A DNA stretch of 64,000 nucleotides, from NCBI GenBank assembly GCA_913057435.1, contig CAJXNY010000023.1, positions 19,801 through 83,800 of the forward strand, given 5' to 3'. Numbering within the stretch: the stretch's first letter is position 1; each line of letters opens with the position of its first letter. This document shows, piece by piece, positions 56,140-63,522 of the stretch. Position numbers and translations under genes: made by a program. This stretch comes from an uncultured Oceanospirillaceae bacterium (GTDB lineage Bacteria > Pseudomonadota > Gammaproteobacteria > Pseudomonadales > Balneatricaceae). The notes beneath the pieces are model-generated. The model made no database searches, was not told the origin of the DNA, and was given only the letters and a program-made list of their open reading frames with translations.

Positions 56140-57606
56140 ATGACGATTCAACTGAACGATATGAGCCTGCTGAAGACTCAGGCCTTTGTAAATGGCGAAT
56201 GGACTGACGGCGACAACGCTGAAACATTTGCTGTCACCAACCCGGCGACCGGTGAACACCTGGCGGATGTGGCCAGCGTGGGCGCGGCAGAAACCCGCCG
56301 TGCCATTGCGGCGGCTGAGGTTGCGATGCAGGACTGGAAAGCACGCCCGGCGGCGGAGCGGGCGAAGTTCCTGCGTCGCTGGTATGAGCTGGTGATGGAA
56401 AATCAGCAGGATCTGGCGAAGCTGATGACCCTGGAACAGGGCAAAGTACTGGCTGAGTCGGTCGGTGAAGTTGCCTACGGTGCCTCCTTTATTGAGTGGT
56501 TCGCTGAAGAAGCCCGCCGGGTGTACGGTGATGTGCTGGCCCTGCCACAGACGGACCGTCGTGGCGTGGTGATCAAGCAGCCAGTCGGTGTTGTGGCGGC
56601 GATCACGCCGTGGAATTTTCCCAATGCGATGATCACCCGCAAGGTTGCACCAGCGCTGGCGGTTGGCTGTGCCATTGTGCTCAAGCCTGCTTCTGAAACA
56701 CCGCTGTCAGCACTGGCACTGGTCGAGCTGGCGAACCGTGCGGGCCTGCCTGCAGGTCTGTTCAGTGTGCTGCCGGGCAGTAATGCCCGTGAAATTGGCG
56801 CTGAGATGACGGGTAACCCGACGGTGAAAAAAGTCACCTTCACCGGTTCCACCCCGGTTGGCAAAATCCTGATGGCGCAGTGTGCGCAGACGGTGAAGCG
56901 GACCTCTATGGAACTGGGCGGCAACGCTCCGGTAATCATCTTTGATGATGCCGACATCGATCAGGCGATCACCGGTGCGCTGATCTCCAAATTCCGTAAC
57001 GCTGGCCAGACCTGTATCTGTGCCAACCGCATCCTGGTGCAGGACGGCATCTACGATGCGTTTATGGCGAAATTTGTCGCCGCCGTACAGGCATTCCAGA
57101 TCGGTAATGGTATGGACAGTGCCAGCACCCATGGCCCGGTGATCACCGCCAAAGCGGCGCGTGATATCGATGCCATCGTCAAAAGCGCCGTTGAGCAGGG
57201 CGCGAAGGTGGTACTGGGGGGGCAGATTGATGAGCAGGGCGAGTGTTTCTATCAGCCCACCATCCTGACCAATGTTGATACCCAGATGCGGGTGTTCCGT
57301 GAAGAGATCTTCGGCCCTGTTGCGCCGGTGTTCAAATTCAGCACCGAAGCTGAAGCGATCGCCATGGCGAACGATACCGAGTTCGGTCTGGCATCCTACA
57401 TTTATACCCGCGATATCGGCCGGGTATGGCGTGTATCCGAAGGCATCGAATACGGCATGGTTGGCGTTAACGAAGTGGCTATTTCAGCAGATGTGATCCC
57501 GTTTGGCGGGGTGAAAGAATCCGGCCAGGGCCGTGAAGGCTCCAAATATGGCCTGGATGATTACCTGGAAACCAAATACATCTGCATGGGCGGCCTGCAC
57601 AGCTGA
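56140..57606 (+). CDS. gabD: Succinate-semialdehyde dehydrogenase-like enzyme
   Basis: A 488-aa aldehyde dehydrogenase of the GabD branch. The Asn is in ITPWNFPNAMITRK, the Glu in MELGGNAPVII and the nucleophile Cys in FRNAGQTCICANRI. The end, PFGGVKESGQGREGSKYGLDDYLETKYICMGGL, is typical of GabD. It would oxidise succinate semialdehyde to succinate, completing GABA degradation started by the aminotransferase that follows 72 bp later. ATG 56140 (MTIQLNDMSLL) is preferred. Confidence 0.88.
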   Translation: MTIQLNDMSLLKTQAFVNGEWTDGDNAETFAVTNPATGEHLADVASVGAAETRRAIAAAEVAMQDWKARPAAERAKFLRRWYELVMENQQDLAKLMTLEQGKVLAESVGEVAYGASFIEWFAEEARRVYGDVLALPQTDRRGVVIKQPVGVVAAITPWNFPNAMITRKVAPALAVGCAIVLKPASETPLSALALVELANRAGLPAGLFSVLPGSNAREIGAEMTGNPTVKKVTFTGSTPVGKILMAQCAQTVKRTSMELGGNAPVIIFDDADIDQAITGALISKFRNAGQTCICANRILVQDGIYDAFMAKFVAAVQAFQIGNGMDSASTHGPVITAKAARDIDAIVKSAVEQGAKVVLGGQIDEQGECFYQPTILTNVDTQMRVFREEIFGPVAPVFKFSTEAEAIAMANDTEFGLASYIYTRDIGRVWRVSEGIEYGMVGVNEVAISADVIPFGGVKESGQGREGSKYGLDDYLETKYICMGGLHS

Positions 57607-57678
57607 GCCCGGCAACACTCCCTGAACGCATAACCCTGCAGCGCGAACACACAGCGCGCTGCAGCGGAGGATCTGACG

Positions 57679-59034
57679 ATGAGCGCACTGATCTACCCGA
57701 CCACCAACCTGAAAAACACCGATGAAAAACTCAGCATTGAACGTGGCGAAGGCGTTTACGTTTACGACAGCAATGGCAAGCAGTACCTGGAAGGGATGGC
57801 AGGCCTGTGGTGTACGGCGCTGGGTTACGGCAATCAAGAGCTGATTGATACCACCACCGAGCAGATGAGCAAGCTGGCCTATTCCCATATGTTCGGCGGC
57901 AAAACCCATCAAATGAGCACCGACCTGGCAGATAAACTGGCCGAAATGGTGCCGATGGACAACGCCAAAGTGTTCTTCGGTAACTCGGGCAGTGATGCTA
58001 ACGACACCCACGTTAAATTGCTGCGTTATTACTTCAGTGCGATCGGTAAACCCGAGAAACGTAAGATCATCGCCCGCGAGCGTTCTTACCACGGTGTTAC
58101 GGTGGCAGCGGCGGCGCTGACCGGTCTGCCGGTGAATCACAGCCATTTTGATTTGCCGTTTGATGCGCTGGGCGTGTTGCGCACCGATGCGCCGCACTAT
58201 CTGCGTGGCCATCTGCCAGGTGAAAGCGAAACCCAGTTTGTTGACCGTATCACCGATAATCTGGAGCAGATGATCCTGGCCGAAGGGCCGGATACCATCG
58301 CAGCGTTTATCGCTGAGCCGATTACCGGTGCCAGCGGGGTGATTGTGCCGCCAGCGGGCTACTACGCCAAAGTGCAGGCGATCCTGACTAAATACGACAT
58401 CCTGTTCTGGGCCGATGAAGTGATCACCGGCTTTGGCCGTACCGGTCAGGCATTTGGCTGTCAGACCATGGGCATTGAAAAACCGGCGCTGATGACGCTG
58501 GCCAAGCAGTTGTCGTCGGCGTACATGCCGATCAGCGCGTCGGTGATCAGTGGCGATATCTACGCGGCGATGGTAGATCAGAGTGCTCAGGTGGGTGTGT
58601 TCGGTCACGGTTACACCTACTCCGGCCATCCAGTGGCGGCGGCGGTGGCGCTGAAAACCATGGAAATCTATCAGCGCGACAACATCTTTGGCCATGCCGC
58701 TGAGGTAGGTAACTACATGCAGCAGAAACTGCAGGCCTTACAGGACCACCCGCTGGTAGGTGAAGTGCGTGGCAGCGGTATGATAGCCGCCGTGGAGATG
58801 GTGGCAGACAAAGCCAGCAAAGCGGCATTTGCCGGTGGCGTTGTGGGTGCTTTTGCTCAACAGGCCTGTGAAAAACATGGCCTGATTGTGCGAGCCGTGG
58901 CGGGGTCTTCAATGGCCTTCTGCCCGCCGCTGATTGCGACCACGGCGCAGATTGATGAAATGGTCGATAAATTCAGTAAAGCACTGGACGATACTCTGGG
59001 CTACGTAGTGGCTCAGGGGCTGGTGAAAGGCTGA
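57679..59034 (+). CDS. Class III omega-aminotransferase (GABA/putrescine-pyruvate type)
   Basis: A 451-aa PLP-dependent aminotransferase. The cofactor-phosphate region is FFGNSGSDANDTHVKLLRYY, the Asp holding the pyridine nitrogen is in FWADEVITGFGRTG and the Schiff-base Lys is in MTLAKQLSSAYMPISA. The YHGVTVAAAALTGLP stretch is typical of the putrescine- and GABA-pyruvate branch. It pairs with gabD and would convert GABA released by PuuD (26946) or putrescine directly. A GGAGGA site precedes ATG 57679. Confidence 0.88.
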   Translation: MSALIYPTTNLKNTDEKLSIERGEGVYVYDSNGKQYLEGMAGLWCTALGYGNQELIDTTTEQMSKLAYSHMFGGKTHQMSTDLADKLAEMVPMDNAKVFFGNSGSDANDTHVKLLRYYFSAIGKPEKRKIIARERSYHGVTVAAAALTGLPVNHSHFDLPFDALGVLRTDAPHYLRGHLPGESETQFVDRITDNLEQMILAEGPDTIAAFIAEPITGASGVIVPPAGYYAKVQAILTKYDILFWADEVITGFGRTGQAFGCQTMGIEKPALMTLAKQLSSAYMPISASVISGDIYAAMVDQSAQVGVFGHGYTYSGHPVAAAVALKTMEIYQRDNIFGHAAEVGNYMQQKLQALQDHPLVGEVRGSGMIAAVEMVADKASKAAFAGGVVGAFAQQACEKHGLIVRAVAGSSMAFCPPLIATTAQIDEMVDKFSKALDDTLGYVVAQGLVKG

Positions 59035-59064
59035 TTATCTACCTGGTTCTACGTGATTAAAGAA

Positions 59065-59098
59065 AACCCGGCATCAGTCTGATGCCGGGTTTTCTTTT
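59065..59098 (+). terminator. Terminator after the aminotransferase gene
   Basis: AACCCGGCATCA and TGATGCCGGGTT with loop GTC, followed by TTCTTTTGTT. It is nearly identical to the terminator after peptide gene 3 at 59519. Confidence 0.88.
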
Positions 59099-59150
59099 GT
59101 TGGTTAAAGTTCAAACAGTTTTATAGAAAATAGTTAAAAATTAACAACGT

Positions 59151-59184
59151 TTTTCAGGTTCGTTTCAGTGCTGCCTCATAGTAT
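59151..59184 (+). promoter_or_regulatory. Direct-repeat activator box and -10 of peptide gene 3
   Basis: TTTTCAG (59151-59157), GTTC, GTTTCAG (59162-59168), 10 bp, TAGTAT (59179-59184). Confidence 0.75.
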
Positions 59185-59250
59185 TACCTCAACAGCAACG
59201 GCACAGTAATTCAGATGCCGGTATGACTAAACATCTTTGAGGATCACACC

Positions 59251-59475
59251 ATGAAAGCACTTAACAGCACACTGACTGCTTCTATCGCCCTGGCCGCTGC
59301 ACTGGCTGCCGGTTCTGTTTCCGCTGCATCTGTTAGCGTACAGCAGTCCCAGTACGGTAACGGCATTGGTTTCAATACTACATCTCACTATGACAGTGTT
59401 GAAAAAGTAACCATCGACGGTGCAAATCTGGGCTCTAATGTTGATGCGACTGGCCTGTATATCGGTAGCAAATAA
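59251..59475 (+). CDS. Tiny secreted protein, family member 3
   Basis: A 74-aa precursor with signal peptide MKALNSTLTASIALAAALAAGSVSA. The mature chain of about 49 residues starts ASVSVQQSQYGNGIGF and contains HYDSVEKVTIDGANLGSN and GLYIGSK. It differs from members 1 and 2 mainly in the signal peptide, and uses QQSQ in place of DQSQ. GAGGATCACACC precedes the ATG. It is the first gene of the second cluster, placed after the aminotransferase terminator. Function unknown. Confidence 0.8.
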   Translation: MKALNSTLTASIALAAALAAGSVSAASVSVQQSQYGNGIGFNTTSHYDSVEKVTIDGANLGSNVDATGLYIGSK

Positions 59476-59518
59476 ACCTGGCCAGTACCATAGAAAGACA
59501 CCTGAATATATTAGAGAC

Positions 59519-59552
59519 AACCCGGCATCAAACTGATGCCGGGTTTTCTTTT
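59519..59552 (+). terminator. Terminator after peptide gene 3
   Basis: AACCCGGCATCA and TGATGCCGGGTT with loop AAC, followed by TTCTTTTG; same core as at 59065. Confidence 0.88.
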
Positions 59553-59602
59553 GTCTGTCTAAACTAAAAATATAAAAAACATTTTATGTAAATAGTTTTA
59601 GT

Positions 59603-59636
59603 TTTTCAGGTTCGTTTCAGTGCTTCTTTATATTAT
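59603..59636 (+). promoter_or_regulatory. Direct-repeat activator box and -10 of peptide gene 4
   Basis: TTTTCAG (59603-59609), GTTC, GTTTCAG (59614-59620), 10 bp, TATTAT (59631-59636). Confidence 0.75.
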
Positions 59637-59702
59637 TACCTCAACAGCAACGGCACAGCAGTTCAGATGCCGATATGACTAAACATCTTTGAGGATCACA
59701 CC

Positions 59703-59927
59703 ATGAAAGCACTTAACAACACACTGACTGCTTCGATCGCCCTGGCCGCTGCCCTGACTGCTGGCTCTGTCTCTGCTGCTTCTGTTAGCGTTCAGCAGTC
59801 TCAGTACGGTAATGGCATCGCCGTCAGCTCTGCCTCTCACTACGACAGTGTTGAGCAGGTGACAATCGATGGCGTTAACCTGACATCGAATGTGGGTAAT
59901 GCCAGCTTGTATATCGGTAGTAAATAA
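59703..59927 (+). CDS. Tiny secreted protein, family member 4
   Basis: A 74-aa precursor, tandem copy of member 3 at a distance of 452 bp. The signal peptide is nearly the same; the mature chain starts ASVSVQQSQYGNGIAVSS and continues HYDSVEQVTIDGVNLTSN before the ending LYIGSK. It has changed more than the other copies in the variable parts (GNASLYIGSK instead of GLYIGSK), while QSQYGNG, YDSVE, VTIDG and LYIGSK stay fixed. The upstream leader including TCAGATGCC and GAGGATCACACC is almost identical to that of member 3. Confidence 0.8.
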   Translation: MKALNNTLTASIALAAALTAGSVSAASVSVQQSQYGNGIAVSSASHYDSVEQVTIDGVNLTSNVGNASLYIGSK

Positions 59928-59950
59928 ACATATATCTATTCGATATAAGA

Positions 59951-59985
59951 AGCCCGCTGGCAATCTGATGCCACGGGCTTTCTAG
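59951..59985 (+). terminator. Terminator after peptide gene 4
   Basis: AGCCCGCTGGCA and TGCCACGGGCT pair with one mismatch around ATCTGA, followed by TTCTAG. It is weaker and different from the CCCGGCATCA series. Confidence 0.65.
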
Positions 59986-60116
59986 TTCAGATTCTAAAAT
60001 TAACCAGGAATTATTTTCAAGTTCAATCTTTAAACAAAAGATGACCTGAAATGATAATTTTCTGGCTTTTGTGGTCTTAGTTTATGAACGACATACCATG
60101 AATTGAGGATGACTCC

Positions 60117-60329
60117 ATGAAAAAGATTCTGACTTCAACTGCACTGATCTCTTTACTGCTGGCAGGTAGCGCTTCAGCCGGGTCTGTTAGCGTACAGCAA
60201 AGTTACCTGGGTGGTGGCACAACCATTCAATCAATGATTGAGTATCAGAATAACCACCAGACCATGGCAACCGGTGCGAACTTACCGTCCAATGCCGCAG
60301 AAAAAGGGCTTTATATCGGTAGTAAATAA
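60117..60329 (+). CDS. Tiny secreted protein, divergent family member 5
   Basis: A 70-aa precursor with signal peptide MKKILTSTALISLLLAGSASA. The mature chain GSVSVQQSYLGGGTTIQSMIEYQNNHQ keeps VSVQQS but replaces QYGNG by YLGGG and loses YDSVE. The end ANLPSNAAEKGLYIGSK keeps the family tail. The upstream region has only a half-like site, TTTTCAAGTTC at 60014-60024, and no -10 at the standard distance, so its regulation probably differs. GAGGATGACTCC precedes the ATG. Confidence 0.75.
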   Translation: MKKILTSTALISLLLAGSASAGSVSVQQSYLGGGTTIQSMIEYQNNHQTMATGANLPSNAAEKGLYIGSK

Positions 60330-60401
60330 GCAGGATTTTTGCTGTGCAGGCAGGGGTTTTGTCAACGTTAAAAATAATTAATTTTAAGGTTTTAGTGATG
60401 G

Positions 60402-60435
60402 TTTTCAGGTTAGTTTCAGACCAAAAAACTATGAT
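60402..60435 (+). promoter_or_regulatory. Direct-repeat activator box and -10 of the 103-aa secreted protein gene
   Basis: TTTTCAG (60402-60408), GTTA, GTTTCAG (60413-60419), 10 bp, TATGAT (60430-60435). The box is the same as for the peptide genes although the gene it serves is unrelated. The leader from this -10 to the ATG is about 118 bp. Confidence 0.7.
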
Positions 60436-60553
60436 TAAAACTAACAAGAGAGACAGAGTTAGCCCGGCCTTTGTATACCGGCGTCAGATACTTTGCTCCG
60501 AAACAGGTTATTGAACCCTGCCTGCATATTCTAAGGGTCGGGAGGATACGACA

Positions 60554-60865
60554 ATGAAAAATGTAATGAAAACGGCACTGGTTGCCTCGCTTCTTGTTTC
60601 AACGTCAGCACTGGCAGGCCCGCTGACTCACTCGCTGGACCCACAGGTTGGTGTTGAAGTGCCGATGTATGCGACACAGGCAAACACCCCGTTTGATTTC
60701 AGAACCTTGCTGGGCGTTATTATTCCAGGTGTGGGCAAAGAAGTGCACATGGGTGATCTGGTATCAGCTGAAGTTGCTGCTGCCGCATACGACCCGGACG
60801 GTGTACCCAACACCTGGCGCGCGATTACCCCGGCGGTCGGTGTTGAGACAAATATGATGTACTGA
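60554..60865 (+). CDS. Secreted 103-aa protein with the peptide-family promoter
   Basis: A precursor with signal peptide MKNVMKTALVASLLVSTSALA and a mature chain of about 82 residues beginning GPLTHSLDPQVGVEVPMYA. A short sequence repeats near both ends: PQVGVEVPMY and PAVGVETNMMY. It has no cysteine and no similarity to the LYIGSK family. The promoter box shows it belongs to the same control group. A GGGAGGATACGACA ribosome site precedes the ATG. No family recognised. Confidence 0.75.
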   Translation: MKNVMKTALVASLLVSTSALAGPLTHSLDPQVGVEVPMYATQANTPFDFRTLLGVIIPGVGKEVHMGDLVSAEVAAAAYDPDGVPNTWRAITPAVGVETNMMY

Positions 60866-60955
60866 GTTCGTCATTTGTTGGAAAGCCAGGGGCAGGCCAG
60901 CGCCCTCTGGCCCGCCGGAGGATGGACAGATTTTTAGCAGTGATCCTCCTGTTAT

Positions 60956-60990
60956 AAAGCCCGGTTTCGTTATGATTCCGGGCTTTTTTT
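60956..60990 (+). terminator. Terminator after the 103-aa protein gene
   Basis: AAAGCCCGG and CCGGGCTTT with an 11- to 13-nt loop, running into seven Ts. Confidence 0.87.
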
Positions 60991-61044
60991 ATGTGGCCAG
61001 TACTGATCTGCGCTAAAGTCCGTGCTCGATTAAAAGGAGCCGGT

Positions 61045-61824
61045 ATGGAACTGGATTTTGCACTGATTGTTATTCTGTTACTCACCGGACTGGGGGCAGG
61101 CACCGTCGATGCCATGGCCGGTGGTGGTGGCCTGATTACCTTGCCGGTATTGCTGGCCACTGGCATGAGCCCGGTTGAGGCGCTGGCCACCAATAAACTG
61201 CAGGGCAGTTTTGGCACCTTTGCTGCCAGCCGCTACTTCGTCAAGCACCAGCTGGTGGACCTGCGGCAGATGCGCGGGATGATCATCAGCACGTTTATCG
61301 GTGCTGTCGTCGGCACCATACTGGTTCAGCTGCTGGATACCTCAATGCTGGCCAAAGTCATGCCCGGCTTGCTGGTGCTGATTGCGCTGTATTTTATGTT
61401 CTCGCCCCGTATCAGTGATCAGGACAGCGAACGGCGCATCAGCACCGGCCTGTTTACCGGCCTGATCGTTTCAACCATCGGCTTTTATGACGGCTTCTTT
61501 GGCCCTGGCACCGGCACCTTTTTCACCATCGCCTTTGTCTCGCTGGCCGGTTTCAGCCTGGCACGGGCCACCGCCCACACCAAAATACTGAACTTCACCT
61601 CCAATCTGGCCTCGCTGATCTTCTTTGCTCTGGGCGGCCATATCGTCTGGCTGGCCGGAATGATTATGGCCGTGGGCCAGCTGGTGGGTGGCCAGATCGG
61701 TGCAAAACTGGTGGTCAGCAAAGGCACCCGGTTGATCCGGCCACTGATTGTGGTGGTTACGCTGGTGATGTCGGCCAAACTGCTCAACGATCAGTTTGGT
61801 GAACAATTGCTGGGGATATTGTGA
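61045..61824 (+). CDS. TSUP (TauE/SafE) family permease
   Basis: A 259-aa membrane protein with about eight segments. It starts MELDFALIVILLLTGLGAGTVDAMAGGGGLITLPVLLATG and has a second half with TIGFYDGFFGPGTGTFFTIAFVSLAG, the two-repeat pattern of TauE/SafE proteins. Family members move sulfite, sulfoacetate or other organic sulfonates and acids. ATG 61045 has an AAAAGGAGC site. Substrate not known; its placement next to the peptide cluster may be incidental. Confidence 0.85.
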   Translation: MELDFALIVILLLTGLGAGTVDAMAGGGGLITLPVLLATGMSPVEALATNKLQGSFGTFAASRYFVKHQLVDLRQMRGMIISTFIGAVVGTILVQLLDTSMLAKVMPGLLVLIALYFMFSPRISDQDSERRISTGLFTGLIVSTIGFYDGFFGPGTGTFFTIAFVSLAGFSLARATAHTKILNFTSNLASLIFFALGGHIVWLAGMIMAVGQLVGGQIGAKLVVSKGTRLIRPLIVVVTLVMSAKLLNDQFGEQLLGIL

Positions 61825-61881
61825 TAGAGAGGTTAGCCAGAACAGCCGGTGATGCTGTTCTGGCAGGGGATACAGCAGAGG

Positions 61882-62337
61882 TCAGGGCTTCTCAACAATA
61901 TCGGTACGGGTGCTGTCGAAAAATTCCAGCACTTCTTGTGACTCTCGGGCAGGGACGCTGAATTTACCCAGTGTATTTTTAAGGGCGGTGATCAGTGTAT
62001 CCCAGTCCTGTTGGCTGATACGCATCCCTTTATGAGACAGCTTCATTTCACGGCCGGTGTAGTACAGCGGGCCACCGGCCTTGGCGACAACAAAATCAAC
62101 AATCAACTGCTTCTCTCGGGTAATACCGTCGTCACCCCGGTGCGCCCAGAAACGGCCCAGTTTTTCATCGGCAGCAATCTGTAGCACAACATCATCAACA
62201 ACAGCGCTGATCGCATCAAAGCCACCCAGCCGGCTGTAAAGCGAGCTATCGCTGTCAGCCTGTGCTGTGGCTGTTGTCAGAGTAAAAGCAATGGGAATAA
62301 TACAAAGCAGGGCTGATTTTCTGATACGTTTTAGCAT
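61882..62337 (-). CDS. Exported group 1 truncated haemoglobin
   Basis: A 151-aa precursor. A signal peptide MLKRIRKSALLCIIPIAFTLTTATAQA precedes a truncated globin of about 120 residues. It starts SLYSRLGGFDAISAVVDDVV, has GGPLYYTGREM and the proximal haem histidine in LSHKGMRIS. Such globins bind O2 or NO; most are cytosolic. An N-terminal signal would place this one in the periplasm, possibly as a lipid-free exported protein. It is a single gene between a TSUP permease and a LysR regulator. Confidence 0.84.
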   Translation of the reverse strand: MLKRIRKSALLCIIPIAFTLTTATAQADSDSSLYSRLGGFDAISAVVDDVVLQIAADEKLGRFWAHRGDDGITREKQLIVDFVVAKAGGPLYYTGREMKLSHKGMRISQQDWDTLITALKNTLGKFSVPARESQEVLEFFDSTRTDIVEKP

Positions 62338-62468
62338 GATATTTCTCCGGTTTTAACTATATTGCTCTTTGATCGTTAAGCAGAAATATAATGGTATTGA
62401 ATTATGCCGGATGTCAGAAATTATAATTATGAATAGCTATATTTTTAAATATTATAAATGATCACCGT

Positions 62469-63404
62469 TTATACTGTTTTGGTCGATTTGTTTCGAGGAT
62501 TTTTATGGCCTTCCAGCGTGAGTGAGGCCTGAGTTATATACCTGATGAATGACTCTATATGCGCAGGAACAGACCCCTCTCTGGACCAGGCCCACTGGAA
62601 GTCAAACCAGGCGGGTTGGCCTTTTGTAAGAAAGAGAGGGTATTTCTCTTTATAGTCCTTCGAAATTTTGGCAGCGGGCAGAATCCCGGCCCCAATGCCC
62701 AGTGCAGCCCAGTCTTCGATGACCTGGTAGCTCATCGCCTGGCCTGGGTAGGTGCTGTACTGTGCCTGGCGTTGCGTGAAAATTTCATCAAGTGCCGCGT
62801 TGAGCCCACAGCCACCACCGGTCAGAATCACTGGCGTTGCTGGCAGCTCAGATAGCTCGAATGCCACGCGGTTAAAACTTTGTGGGTCATCCAGTGCAGG
62901 CAGGTAGAACAGGTTGTCCTGATAAAACAGACAGCCGTTTTCACCTTCAGCAAGCTGGTTGCCAGGGCGTATCTGGATATCAATCTGCTGTTTCTCACTT
63001 CGCTCTGTCAGCTCCTCAATAAAGCATTCTTTGAAGAATACGGATACCTCGGGGTGGGCTTTCCTGAACGGAATGAGCACTGAATTCAGCCGTTGCATAT
63101 CGACCAGTGGCGAGAAGCCGATGCGTAATAACTGGTGGGATGGATTGTGAAAAGCATGTGCTGCCTGTAATAACTCATCCCGGCTATGCAGTATTTCTTG
63201 CATTCGCGGTAGCATCATATCGCCAAACGGCGTTAATTCTACGCTGCGCGTGGTTCGCTTAAATAACCGCCCGCCTAATTCATCTTCTAACTGAGAGATC
63301 GCATTTGACAGCGTCGGTTGGGTGGCAAAACTGAGTTCAGCCGCCCGGCTGAATGAACAGGTTTCTGCAACATGAATAACAAACTGGAGCTGTTTAAGGT
63401 TCAT
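62469..63404 (-). CDS. LysR-family regulator
   Basis: A 311-aa LysR regulator. N-terminal HTH: MNLKQLQFVIHVAETCSFSRAAELSFATQPTLSNAISQLEDELGG, then LFKRTTRSVELTPFG. ATG 63404 gives the usual MNLKQL start and is preferred to 63416. It is divergent from the di-haem peroxidase gene at 63523 and may control it. Confidence 0.88.
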   Translation of the reverse strand: MNLKQLQFVIHVAETCSFSRAAELSFATQPTLSNAISQLEDELGGRLFKRTTRSVELTPFGDMMLPRMQEILHSRDELLQAAHAFHNPSHQLLRIGFSPLVDMQRLNSVLIPFRKAHPEVSVFFKECFIEELTERSEKQQIDIQIRPGNQLAEGENGCLFYQDNLFYLPALDDPQSFNRVAFELSELPATPVILTGGGCGLNAALDEIFTQRQAQYSTYPGQAMSYQVIEDWAALGIGAGILPAAKISKDYKEKYPLFLTKGQPAWFDFQWAWSREGSVPAHIESFIRYITQASLTLEGHKNPRNKSTKTV

Positions 63405-63522
63405 AATGCGATCCATTTAATTATCAAATAAATGATATTTATTAATCAAATTTATTAAATAAGCATACTGAGCTTAATCTATTTACCGCTTCCTTTCTAT
63501 TCATGCTCAGGAGATAGAGGCG

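Noticed and set aside
57484-58695. 403-aa minus-strand ORF opposite gabD and the aminotransferase.
   Set aside because: Antisense shadow; both plus-strand genes have complete active-site motifs.
47558-59552. Repeated CCCGGCATCA palindromes considered as REP elements or CRISPR-like repeats.
   Set aside because: Each lies directly after a gene and is followed by Ts, so they are terminators copied with their genes. Spacing is not array-like.
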